From assembly GCA_030220185.1 (NCBI GenBank), contig JASPKZ010004952.1:124001-188000 (forward strand): a stretch of 64,000 nucleotides of DNA, given 5' to 3'. Below are positions 57,030 through 64,000 of this stretch, one piece after another. This stretch comes from Diploptera punctata. Lineage: Eukaryota > Arthropoda > Insecta > Blattodea > Blaberidae. Numbering within the stretch: position 1 is the stretch's first letter; every line of letters starts with the position of its first letter. A program made the translations under genes and the position numbers. The notes beneath the pieces are model-generated. The model ran no database searches. It was not told the DNA's origin and worked only from the letters and a program-made list of their open reading frames with translations.

Positions 57030-57355
57030 GACCGGGTTCGATCCCTGGTTGAGACAGGTTTCCTGAATGACGTTTCTTTTCGGTTTTTCCTTACCTGTAA
57101 GACAAATGTCAGGAAACTTTAAGGCCTAAACGTTCCTTGAATATCATATGGCCATCATTATCATCATCATTTGCCTTAGATTAAGTTTATCCTGGTGCAT
57201 CATTGTCATAATCATTACCCATCATATCATTGGGGCAGCATAACCCTGCCTTCTAGGTGCCCCAACCTCAGAAGTGGGTTACAAATTGCCAATGCCAGGA
57301 CAGAACACCAGAAAATGTCAAAATCACAAATCTGGGGCATTGAATAAAAATTAAA
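57030..57355 (+). mobile_element. SINE2 copy, diverged
   Basis: GGGTTCGATCCCTGG, CTGTAAGACAAATGTCAGG, ATCATATGGCCATCATTATC, CCTTCTAGGTGCCCCAAC, AGAAGTGGGTTACAAATTGC, ending in an A-rich tail. It matches 60975-61385 throughout. Confidence 0.8.
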
Positions 57356-57510
57356 AAAATTAATTAATGAAAATAAAAAAATTCTTGACTTATTTGGTTT
57401 TAAAAATAACCAATTCAATCATGTTGTTTCTAAATCAAGAAGACATTATGAAGGGATTTTTTTCTCTTTGCCATTCATTACAATAGCTTAACTGTGTATA
57501 TTAATTTACT

Positions 57511-57630
57511 TAATAATTAAAACATTTGGTCTGTTCATTCTTACCTCTTAGAGTTGTTTTTGTCAAACATATGTTTCACAAAAACAACTCTAAGAGGTAA
57601 GAATGAACACACCAAATGTTTTAATTATTA
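57511..57630. repeat. near-perfect 120-bp palindrome
   Basis: Arms TAATAATTAAAACATTTGGT through CTTAGAGTTGTTTTTGT (57511-57568) and the inverse at 57573-57630, with a centre around AAACATATGTTT. Only one or two mismatches. ACCTCTTA at its edges recalls the PLE terminal word. Confidence 0.75.
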
Positions 57631-57645
57631 AACAAACCTCTTAAT

Positions 57646-57754
57646 TATATTTGAAAAGAAAAATATACGCCTAGACTGGGGTTTGAACCCAGGACCTTTG
57701 ACTTTCTATGTTAATGCTCTTCCATCAGGCGTATATTTTTCTTTTCAAATATAA
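57646..57754 (-). repeat. tRNA-like core inside 28-bp perfect inverted repeats
   Basis: 57646-57673 is the exact reverse complement of 57727-57754 (TTATATTTGAAAAGAAAAAT ... GCCT). Between them is the B-box half of a SINE1 tRNA-like body (GGTTTGAACCC inverted). Looks like a MITE built around a tRNA fragment, or a snap-back copy of SINE1. Confidence 0.7.
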
Positions 57755-58101
57755 TTTGTCCATCATTAAGATGTTTAAAAACGAATAATATAAATGTATT
57801 CACGTAGACTTTCACGGCCGGAGTTGCTATGATGATCTTGATGAAGATTTTCGGGCTGTAGGCCATGGTCGTGAGGCTTGTAGTTCCCCGACGTTCCGCC
57901 AGAGACTGCGTCTGGCATCCTCAAGGGTTGTCTTGAGACCGGCAATTCTGTCCACTGTCTGTCCTATTTATTTGTTCACTGCGATGTGTTCGTAAGTTAT
58001 ATCTGCCTTCTGATTGGTCAGCATTAGGGACTTCCAATGCTCCAATGAGATTGATGTTTGATGGTCTAGTCGACTGTACGTTGTATCTGCTTTCTGATTG
58101 G

Positions 58102-58485
58102 TCAGCGGTAGGGACTTCCATTGTTCCATGTGAGATTGCTGTTTGATAGTCTAGGCGACTGTACTTGTAGAGGTTTACATTTTGCATTTTTTAGAACTGG
58201 TATCCATACTTTGTTGACTTTTAATGATTCTTCTTTTCTATTGAAACTGTTTTTATGTTTGAATATTTCGATGGCTTCTCGTTGTAGACGGGTGAAATAG
58301 TGTGTGCAGTTAGATAATATGTCTGTATTCTGGTATTGTACTCTGTGGCTATCAGTTGAAGAGTGTTCTGCTACTGCCGACTTATCCATTTGTTTGAGAC
58401 GACTGTATCTTTCATGCTCCTTAAGTCTGGTTGCGATGCTGCGTTTAGTGGTACAGTTGACTAGATCATCAAACATCAATCTCAT
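58102..58485 (-). pseudogene. PLE family 2 GIY-YIG endonuclease, C-terminal part
   Basis: 127 codons: RSIATRLKEHERYSRLKQMD, KSAVAEHSSTDSHRVQY, then LQREAIEIFKHKNSFNRKEE and VWIPVL. This is the KEHxRxxR / KSAxAEH / REAIEIxKHxNxFNRxxG signature of the nuclease end of Penelope/Poseidon-type elements. The GIY and YIG strands and the whole RT are missing. Confidence 0.75.
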
Positions 58486-58599
58486 TGGAGCATTGGAAGT
58501 CCCTAACGCTGACCAATCAGAAGGCAGATATAACTTATGAACACATCGCGGTGAACGTATAAATAGGACAGACAGTGGACAGAATTGCCAGTCTCAAGA

Positions 58600-58645
58600 C
58601 AACCCTTGAGGATGCCAGACGCAGTCTCTGGCGAAACGTCGGGGA
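58600..58645 (+). ncRNA. hammerhead-like motif of PLE family 2
   Basis: TTGAGGA at the core position, one unpaired T, helix II GCCAGA/TCTGGC, GAAA, then CGTCGGGG. One core base differs (T for C). The inverted counterpart near 57890-57930 has the same core and GGAA for GAAA. Confidence 0.5.
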
Positions 58646-58714
58646 ACTACAAGCCTCACAACCACGGCCTACAGCCCAAAAATCTTCATCAAGATCATCA
58701 TAGAATAATATAAA

Positions 58715-58905
58715 TATTGAAACCTCTTAATGTTACTTCCTATTGTATTTTTAAATTAATTTACTTATTTTGATAAAAGTGATAGCTTTAATTTGTATAA
58801 ATGTATCCACGGACTCTGACTGAGGAAAGAAGGGATGTCGTCAGAAACTGGTCTAGTGAAAATCACAGAGATTATGAGGTGAGAGTAAAAATAATCATCA
58901 TCTTC
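58715..58905 (+). repeat. PLE terminus remnant
   Basis: ACCTCTTAATGTTACTTCC, later CTGAGGA, GAAACTGGTCTAGTGA and GATTATGAGGTGAGAG at 58870-58885. Helix II of the hammerhead is degraded and the cleavage-site base is G. Confidence 0.5.
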
Positions 58906-58924
58906 ATTCATGCAAGTATTAGGA

Positions 58925-59295
58925 CTTGTGGCCTATTACGGTCTCAAAGAGGAATGTTCCATCCAGTGCTGTTTTGGATGTCCCAGCAATCTTTTCCCTT
59001 GAGGATAGTAATGTAGTATAGCTTTTGGAATTCTGTGAGATGGCATTCATTGAAGATGGGCTTTCCAATTGTTCAGGTAGTTTTGTGTATTATGTAGAAT
59101 GAGTTCTACATCCAGCTCATTCATAATTTCCTCATTTTGTATGGTCCCACTTTGTATAGCCTGCTGTACGATACATAAATCACATTTAATCTGCTGTTAT
59201 TTGGCATTTCACCTCTTCTTCACATAGTCCATGCTTCACTACCATATCTTAATACTGGTCTTGCAAGAACCTTGTAAAGTCATAATTTTGTAATT
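58925..59295 (-). pseudogene. LINE RT C-terminal remnant, minus strand
   Basis: On the minus strand in shifting frames: ARPVLRYGSEAWTM, QKLPEQLESPS-like words, SMNAISQNSKSY, then REKIAGTSKTALDGTF, which parallel the LARPVLTYGSEAWTL ... GHPMKRW tail at 23.3-23.6 kb. Heavily mutated. Confidence 0.5.
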
Positions 59296-59361
59296 AATAT
59301 TTAATTTCAGGAAGTGATAATTTGAGGTTATTTTAATTTAAATTTGAAGAGAAAAATTTTC

Positions 59362-59434
59362 GCCTAGACCGGGACTCGAACCCGGGACCCTTGGCTTTCC
59401 GGGCCAAGTGCTCTACCAACTGAGCTACCGAGGC
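59362..59434 (-). pseudogene. tRNA-like body of SINE1 (inverted unit)
   Basis: Reverse complement of 59921-59993; see that entry for structure. Confidence 0.6.
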
Positions 59435-59920
59435 GAGTTACGATCTAGACGCAAATTTTTCTCTTATATACGTTGTAATTCCCTATCGCCAAATGCTTTT
59501 TGAAACCATTGTTTCTATCTTTGCAAATGGCGGCTTCTTAGTTAAGAAGACATTTATTGGAAATTTAACATTACTTTAAAAGCCAGTAAGGCCTCTAATG
59601 ATGTTTTTATTATTAATTTAACATTTCTCAATGAAAGATAAATTAAATTTGAAGAGAAAAATTTTCGCCTAGACCGGGACTCGAACCCGAAAATTTTTCT
59701 CTTCAAATTTAATTTATCTTTCATTGAGAAATGTTAAATTAATAATAAAAACATCATTAGAGGCCTTACTGGCTTTTAAAGTAATGTTAAATTTCCAATA
59801 AATGTCTTCTTAACTAAGAAGCCGCCATTTGCAAAGATAGAAACAATGGTTTCAAAAAGCATTTGGCGATAGGGAATTACAACGTATATAAGAGAAAAAT
59901 TTGCGTCTAGATCGTAACTC

Positions 59921-59993
59921 GCCTCGGTAGCTCAGTTGGTAGAGCACTTGGCCCGGAAAGCCAAGGGTCCCGGGTTCGAGTCCCGGTCTAGGC
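59921..59993 (+). pseudogene. tRNA-like body of SINE1, well preserved
   Basis: 73 bases. Acceptor GCCTCGG/TCTAGGC with one mismatch, D arm GCTC/GAGC, T arm CCGGG/CCCGG with loop TTCGAGT, perfect A- and B-boxes. The anticodon arm is odd: CTTGG/CCAAG with a nine-base loop (or six pairs with loop CCGGAAA) and no T at position 33. It is therefore unlikely to decode anything, although Pol III could still transcribe it. TATATAAG lies about 40 bases upstream. Confidence 0.65.
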
Positions 59994-60225
59994 GAAAATT
60001 TTTCTCTTCAAATTTAATTTATCTTTCATTGAGAAATGTTAAATTAATAATAAAAACATCATTAGAGGCCTTACTGGCTTTTAAAGTAATGTTAAATTTC
60101 CAATAAATGTCTTCTTAACTAAGAAGCCGCCATTTGCAAAGATAGAAACAATGGTTTCAAAAAGCATTTGGCGATAGGGAATTACAACGTATATAAGAGA
60201 AAAATTTGCGTCTAGATCGTAACTA

Positions 60226-60298
60226 GCCTCGGTAGCTCAGTTGGTAGAGCACTTGGCCCGGAAAGCCAAGGGTCCCGGGTTCGAGTCCCGGTCTAGGC
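60226..60298 (+). pseudogene. tRNA-like body of SINE1, second direct unit
   Basis: Identical to 59921-59993. Confidence 0.65.
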
Positions 60299-60387
60299 GA
60301 AAATTTTTCTCTTCAAATTTAATTTATCTTTCATTGAGAAATGTTAAATTAATAATAAAAACATTATTTTAATTTATTTATTTTCAG

Positions 60388-60446
60388 TTTGATTGTAAGC
60401 TGACGATAAAACAGAATTGTTTTGAAACATGTCCAAGAACAAATCA
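60388..60446 (+). ncRNA. hammerhead ribozyme motif in a PLE terminus
   Basis: Core CTGACGA (60400-60406), one unpaired T, helix II AAAACA/TGTTTT, GAAA (60424-60427), palindromic ACATGT, cleavage-site C (60433). GATT and AATC can pair as distal helix I. Followed by ATTGAGGTAAGATGATC, the PLE terminal word. Confidence 0.75.
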
Positions 60447-60716
60447 ACATTAATATTGAGGTAAGATGATCAGACTGAACATAAATTAATCATAATTTTG
60501 TGTTCTTTTGTACTGAAGATGATTTCATAATACTATCAATTATCCCCATTGTTTTTGTGAAAATAATGTTGGATTCATTTATATACAACTAGCTAATACC
60601 CTGCTATGATTAAATAAATGAAAATTAATGTGTTTTTATGTTTAGTGAATAAGTTGAAGGAAAAAAAATTATAAATTTATATCATAATTATTTTAAAAAA
60701 TCTTGTGCTTGCCGGT

Positions 60717-60932
60717 CTTGCCCAGGAATCTACTTATCCTGATCATCTTGGCATAAATGAGCTGAAAGACAAAATTCATTATTTTAAGTTATCCGTAAAA
60801 GAATACCCATCATGTGCTGCTATGCTTGCCTGGGAATCTATTTTCCCAATCTTCTTGGCATCAATGAAAGACAAAAACGGTTATTGTAAATTATCTGTAA
60901 AAGATAAACATATGCTGTTGCAGACATTTTTT
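60717..60932 (+). repeat. tandem duplication, 108-bp period
   Basis: CTTGCCCAGGAATCTACTTA (60717) and CTTGCCTGGGAATCTATTTT (60825) start two diverged units that share GACAAAA and TTATCCGTAAAAGA/TTATCTGTAAAAGA. The overlapping ORF is not recognisable. Confidence 0.55.
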
Positions 60933-60974
60933 GTAGAATCTTTTAAGATATTCAATTCTGTACACATTACTTAG

Positions 60975-61385
60975 GTGTATTTGGTCCACCGCTGTGGTCT
61001 CGGGGCAATGTGCTGGCTTGTCACGCAGCGGGCCCAGGTTCGATCCCCGGTCGGGACAGTTTTCCTGGGTGAGGTTTTTATCGGGGTATTTCCTCACCTG
61101 TAAGACAAATGTCAGGAAAACTTTAAGGCCCAAACAGTCCCCGAAATCATATGGCCATCGCAATCATCATCATTCATATTCATCTTAGGTTAAGCTTAGG
61201 ATTAGGGACTCTCCTGGCACACCATTATCATCATCATCATCATCTCCCACCATATCATCGGGGCAAAGTAACCCCGCCTTCTAGGCACTCCTACCTCAGA
61301 AGTGGGTTACAAGTACGCCATGCCTGGAGAGATACCAGGAATGTCGAAAGAAAAACCTGGGGCATTTGAAAAAAAAAATTAGGTG
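60975..61385 (+). mobile_element. SINE2, full-length copy
   Basis: tRNA-derived head (CCACCGCTGTGGTCTCGGGG, B-box GGTTCGATCCCCGG), middle (GAGGTTTTTATCGGGG, CTGTAAGACAAATGTCAGG), second part (ATCATATGGCCATCGC, ACCCCGCCTTCTAGGC, GAAGTGGGTTACAAGT) and A-rich 3' end. Other copies at 3640-3838 (-), 57030-57355 and 62455-62690. Confidence 0.85.
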
Positions 61386-61487
61386 TATTTGATATGGTTT
61401 AGGCAGCATAAGTCATTTAAGCACCAAAAAGTGCCTTTCTTTCACTTTTTTTACAAAGGCCGATTTTAAGGGTGAAGGGGTTGATTA

Positions 61488-62298
61488 CAGTAAAAGTTTC
61501 TTATTCGTGGGGGATATGTTCTGCAAATACGTTGCAAATACAGAAATTGCGAATATGGAATGGTAATATGTATGGGTATATAGGGGATACGTTCCTAGGT
61601 TCCAGAATAAAATAATTTTCAAAGTAAAATCAATTAATGAGAGATTTTTAACAATTTCTATTAATTATATTATTGTCAGGCTTACGTAAGGGCTTAAAGA
61701 TGTTAATAAATTTTTCCTGTTTTGCCGCTTTTAAAAGGTCTTTCAATTTAGATTTATATTCAGCTATGAATTCAGCGATAGAATTCCTTATTTTGTCTTC
61801 AGATTTCTTGATGAATCGTACAGTTGATTAATTAACATTGAAACAGCACGATATAGACGCAAATGACTTGCCAATGCGTAAACGATCTGGCATTTCTGTT
61901 TTTACTTTAAGTGGCAACACTACATTTTTCAGCTTTGGAACTAATTTTCTTTTCTTTTACTTGACATTATAAATTGGCAACAAAGCAGATGAGACATGTG
62001 TTATTCAATCAAAATTATTGTAAGAATGACAAGTTGAAACAATAAAACACCAATCGTGGCGAGGACGGCATTTAAAACGGACATAGTGGCGCGTGAAGTA
62101 CGATAGCGGTGGCTTTTAACAGCAAACTTTAAGCTTAGTGACAATAAGGTTTGTTTTACTTTGATATTAATTAATTGCTCTTTGTAAAAATCGCCTTGCA
62201 CGTGACTGCAGTAAAAAAATGTTGCTGATGCATTAATAAAGGTTACTAATCTTTTTAATATACCAACTGGATCCACGAATAAAGAAATTTTTAGCCGC
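61488..62298 (-). mobile_element. Tigger/pogo-like DNA transposon remnant
   Basis: Left end CAGTAAAAGTTTCTTATTCG then TGGGGGATATG; right end is the inverse of CTAAAAATTTCTTTATTCG. The ATTCGTGGGGGATA style of end is typical for Tigger. A minus-strand transposase N-terminus lies inside (61683-61980). Only about 0.8 kb remains, so it is an internally deleted copy. Confidence 0.6.
61683..61980 (-). pseudogene. pogo/Tigger transposase N-terminus (CENP-B-type HTH) remnant
   Basis: Starts MSSKRKEN on the minus strand and, in a shifted frame, reads RLRIGKSFASISCCFNVN, STVRFIKKSEDKIRNSIAEF and DLLKAAKQEKFINIFKP. The FNVN-STVRxIKKxExKIR segment is the DNA-binding helix-turn-helix of pogo-like transposases. 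Stops and shifts; the DDE domain is absent. Confidence 0.6.
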
Positions 62299-62454
62299 AA
62301 ATGCGGGAACTGCATCATAATTTTTTAACTCATGTAATACAACTCTCTTATAACCTATAACCAACCTCGGAATTTTCCAAACATTTTGCAAAAAGCCCCA
62401 TCACAATCAGATGAACTGTATGGCAGTGCATAAAATACAAACAAACATGCATTT

Positions 62455-62690
62455 TTAAATCATATGGCCATCGCAATATCATCGTTCATATTCATCTTAG
62501 ATTAAGCTTAGGATTAGGGACTCTCTTGGTGCACCACTATCATCATCACCCATCATATCATCGGGGCAACGTAACCCCGCCTTCCAGGTGCCCCAACCTC
62601 AGAAGTGGGTACAAATACACCATGACAGGAGAGAAACCAGGAATGTCGAAAAGACAACCAGTGGCATTTGCAAAAAAAAAAAAAAATATA
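62455..62690 (+). mobile_element. SINE2 copy, 5'-truncated
   Basis: Begins AATCATATGGCCATCGC and continues to AACCAGTGGCATTTGC followed by a run of A. Lacks the tRNA-like head. Confidence 0.8.
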
Positions 62691-62924
62691 TATTAGATTA
62701 TAAATTATCTTATGAAGTTACTTCCCATTGTATTATTTTCAGTGAAAATAATAGCTTTATATATATAAAAATCCCATCATGTTTTCTTGATTTAGAAGCA
62801 AGCCTAATTAATTGTGAATTGATGGGGCAAGAGAGAGTTAAAGAGAAAATTTTTGTTTAATTTAATGTAGTAAATTTGGGAATTTTTACATTATGAGGTT
62901 TCCTTATTAAGAAAAATTTGTGCT

Positions 62925-63015
62925 TGGCAGGGAAGGATATATCAAGTGGTAGATAATCAGCACATTAAGCAGTAGGTCTAGAGTTTGAGTCCCAGTTCAG
63001 GCAGAAATTTTTCTC
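62925..63015 (+). repeat. tRNA-like repeat, SINE1-related
   Basis: TATATCAAGTGGTAGATAAT, GAGTTTGAGTCCCAG and the tail CAGAAATTTTTCTCT follow the SINE1 order, with a degraded A-box. Confidence 0.5.
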
Positions 63016-63034
63016 TGTATCATCATTGTGTTTG

Positions 63035-63130
63035 TCCAGTGAATGGAAGAGGATCAGTTACCAAAATCTGTTTTGGAATGGAAACCTGAGGGAAGACAAG
63101 GCAGAGGAAGACCTAAAACCTCCTGAAGTC
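63035..63130 (+). pseudogene. LINE RT C-terminal fragment
   Basis: EDQLPKSVLEWKPEGRQGRG then RPKTS and a stop: the LPKxVLxWxPxGRRxRGRPxxxW tail of insect LINE reverse transcriptases, about 25 codons. Confidence 0.65.
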
Positions 63131-63266
63131 AGGGAATATATTTATACATGAAGGAGAAACATCTACAACCAGGAGATTGGATGGATCGACAAAATTGGCT
63201 ATTGGGAATCCGACAATGTCAAAGACATTAACCAACCGATGAGCTATCTATCATCATTGTGTTTAC

Positions 63267-63328
63267 CTTAATATCTGGACCAGGATGCTGTACATCTGCC
63301 ATGGCTAAGTTCTGACTTGAGTAAATAC
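63267..63328 (-). CDS. candidate first coding exon of the host gene (start codon)
   Basis: On the minus strand a 62-base segment follows a TTGTTGTAG acceptor and ends at AAG/GTAAAC. It contains TTAGCCATGGC, a very good start context, giving MADVQHPGPDIK, 12 codons ending exactly at a codon boundary (CDS 63302-63267). The phase-0 end matches the phase-0 starts of all other candidate host exons downstream, the nearest being 34387-34521. Short, so the call depends on splice signals and context, not on protein similarity. Confidence 0.45.
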
Positions 63329-64000
63329 CTACAACAAAATAAGAGTTTATGGAGTTCAAACACTTCTAATTAGCGGGTCAAGATTTGATATCCGGTGGGA
63401 TTGAAAATTTTAATTGTAAAATTAATGTAATTAATTTAAATGAAAAGTTTTCAATCACAGGGCCAAAGAGATAGTGTACAATTTGTAATTGCTAGATTGT
63501 GCATCAGATTCCTGCATTAATTTATAAATTGCTTCAGAATAAATACACTGAGAAGGCATGTGGTACTGACGATAGTGAGTTGTCCATCATATGGAGACAT
63601 TAAGCTTGGTGGGCCCATTAGTGCTTTTCAACAAGAGTAGACTATGTGCCACAGCATTGGATTTTACCTTCTCCCTTCTCTTCTTCATCATCATCCCTCA
63701 TACAACACTCTTTATACTATACACTCATCCTACACTCCTCTCTGTACACAATACAGAATACATCAACTATGTAAAGTGGTCTGCCAAAGTGGTGCATAAA
63801 TTGAAAATAGACAACATTAACACCATGTATGCACCCAGAGAGTAACCAAAAACACAAAAAGTGCAGTGGGTGGCATTAGAACATATGTACACACACACAC
63901 CACGGCCATTTAGCCTGAAAGACATGAATCAAGACACCTGCCGTGAAAGTCTACAATTTTACACACAGATTTGCTAAAAATTGTGGCACTGCATTCCCCA
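63329..64000. other. no gene seen; old repeat sequence
   Basis: 63570-63720 (GACATTAAGCTTGGTGGGCC, TTCTCCCTTCTCTTCTTCATC) looks like part of a dispersed repeat, with a short (AC)n run near 63890. 63925-63955 (CTGCCGTGAAAGTCTAC) matches, inverted, the outer end of PLE family 2 at 57803-57820. Confidence 0.4.

Larger units (their letters stand above)
57793..58710. mobile_element. PLE family 2, inverted pair of ends around a partial ORF
   Basis: 57793-58055 is inverted at about 58470-58710 (CCCGACGTTCCGCCAGAG / CTCTGGCGAAACGTCGGGG; CCTTCTGATTGGTCAGC / GCTGACCAATCAGAAGG). The minus-strand ORF at 58485-58102 lies between. The outer bases (AATATAAAT) also match. This is the same head-to-head arrangement as the main PLE family here, in a different PLE lineage. 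Confidence 0.7.
59341..60365. repeat. SINE1 array: one inverted unit and two direct units, 305-bp period
   Basis: 59341-59670 is the inverted copy of about 59735-60015; direct units repeat with a 305-base period (tRNA-like bodies start at 59921 and 60226). The units are virtually identical over their whole length, including AAGCCGCCATTTGCAAAG, GGGAATTACAACGTATATAA and the tRNA-like body. Between inverted and direct parts (about 59640-59735) lies a small hairpin that keeps only the T-arm end of the tRNA. Recent amplification. Confidence 0.85.

Noticed and set aside
59362..60298. Cluster of functional tRNA genes
   Set aside because: Anticodon arm has a nine-base loop or six-base stem without T33 and the acceptor has a mismatch; the bodies are embedded in a dispersed repeat, so they are SINE-type tRNA-like sequences.
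59341..60365. CRISPR-like array (direct repeats)
   Set aside because: Units are 305 bp with no unique spacers, in a eukaryotic repeat-rich context with tRNA-like bodies.
62001..62318. 105-codon minus-strand ORF inside the Tigger-like element
   Set aside because: No transposase motifs, and its first codons read through the terminal inverted repeat, so it is probably chance.

Overview
This window is eukaryotic, from an AT-rich, repeat-packed arthropod (most likely insect) genome. The reasons are GT/AG splice sites, no operons, and a mix of Penelope-like elements (PLEs) with GIY-YIG endonucleases, non-LTR LINEs, piggyBac and Tigger/pogo DNA transposons, tRNA-derived SINEs and a large LTR element. 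I cannot name the species. Nearly all recognisable protein-coding sequence is mobile-element sequence.

Host sequence: I find five short stretches on the minus strand that behave like exons of one cellular gene. They are 63328-63267 (contains a start codon in good context), 34521-34387, 6549-6274, 3049-2930 and 2274-1717 (contains the stop). Every coding boundary I could define falls between codons (phase 0), so they could be spliced together in frame. If so, the gene spans about 61.6 kb and everything else listed here sits in its introns. The protein is not recognised. This linkage is inference.

Layout: 0.2-6.7 kb holds LINE tails, SINE copies, a decayed PLE end and a small DNA element. 6.66-8.9 kb is a near-complete PLE broken by indels. 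9.15-21.1 kb is a head-to-head PLE pair split by a 10.4-kb LTR element with 0.9-kb LTRs and no gag or pol. 21.3-24.8 kb has an inverted pair of PLE ends and a LINE tail. 24.85-30.97 kb is a decayed piggyBac carrying a LINE (EN and RT). 32-35 kb holds many PLE ends and LINE tails. 35.2-44 kb is an R1/LOA-like LINE with an intact 1242-aa ORF2 (EN, RT, RNase H); its 3' region was hit by a 3.03-kb head-to-head PLE palindrome flanked by an exact 14-bp target duplication. 44.3-54.0 kb is a second copy of the coding-less LTR element. 54-63 kb is dense in tRNA-containing repeats, including a 305-bp tandem/inverted array, a fold-back element, a second PLE family, LINE tails, a second SINE family and a Tigger remnant.

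Most notable: (1) PLE termini repeatedly carry hammerhead ribozyme motifs whose helix III is a different palindrome in each subfamily (ATCGCGAT, ACGATCGT, ACATGT, ACTAGT, ACTGCAGT), which is covariation expected of a dimer-acting ribozyme. (2) PLEs here recur as head-to-head inverted dimers, and one is proven by its TSD to have gone in as a single unit. (3) There are two copies of a roughly 10-kb LTR element without coding capacity (LARD-like). (4) A tRNA-like core sits inside terminal inverted repeats and forms arrays and hairpins.
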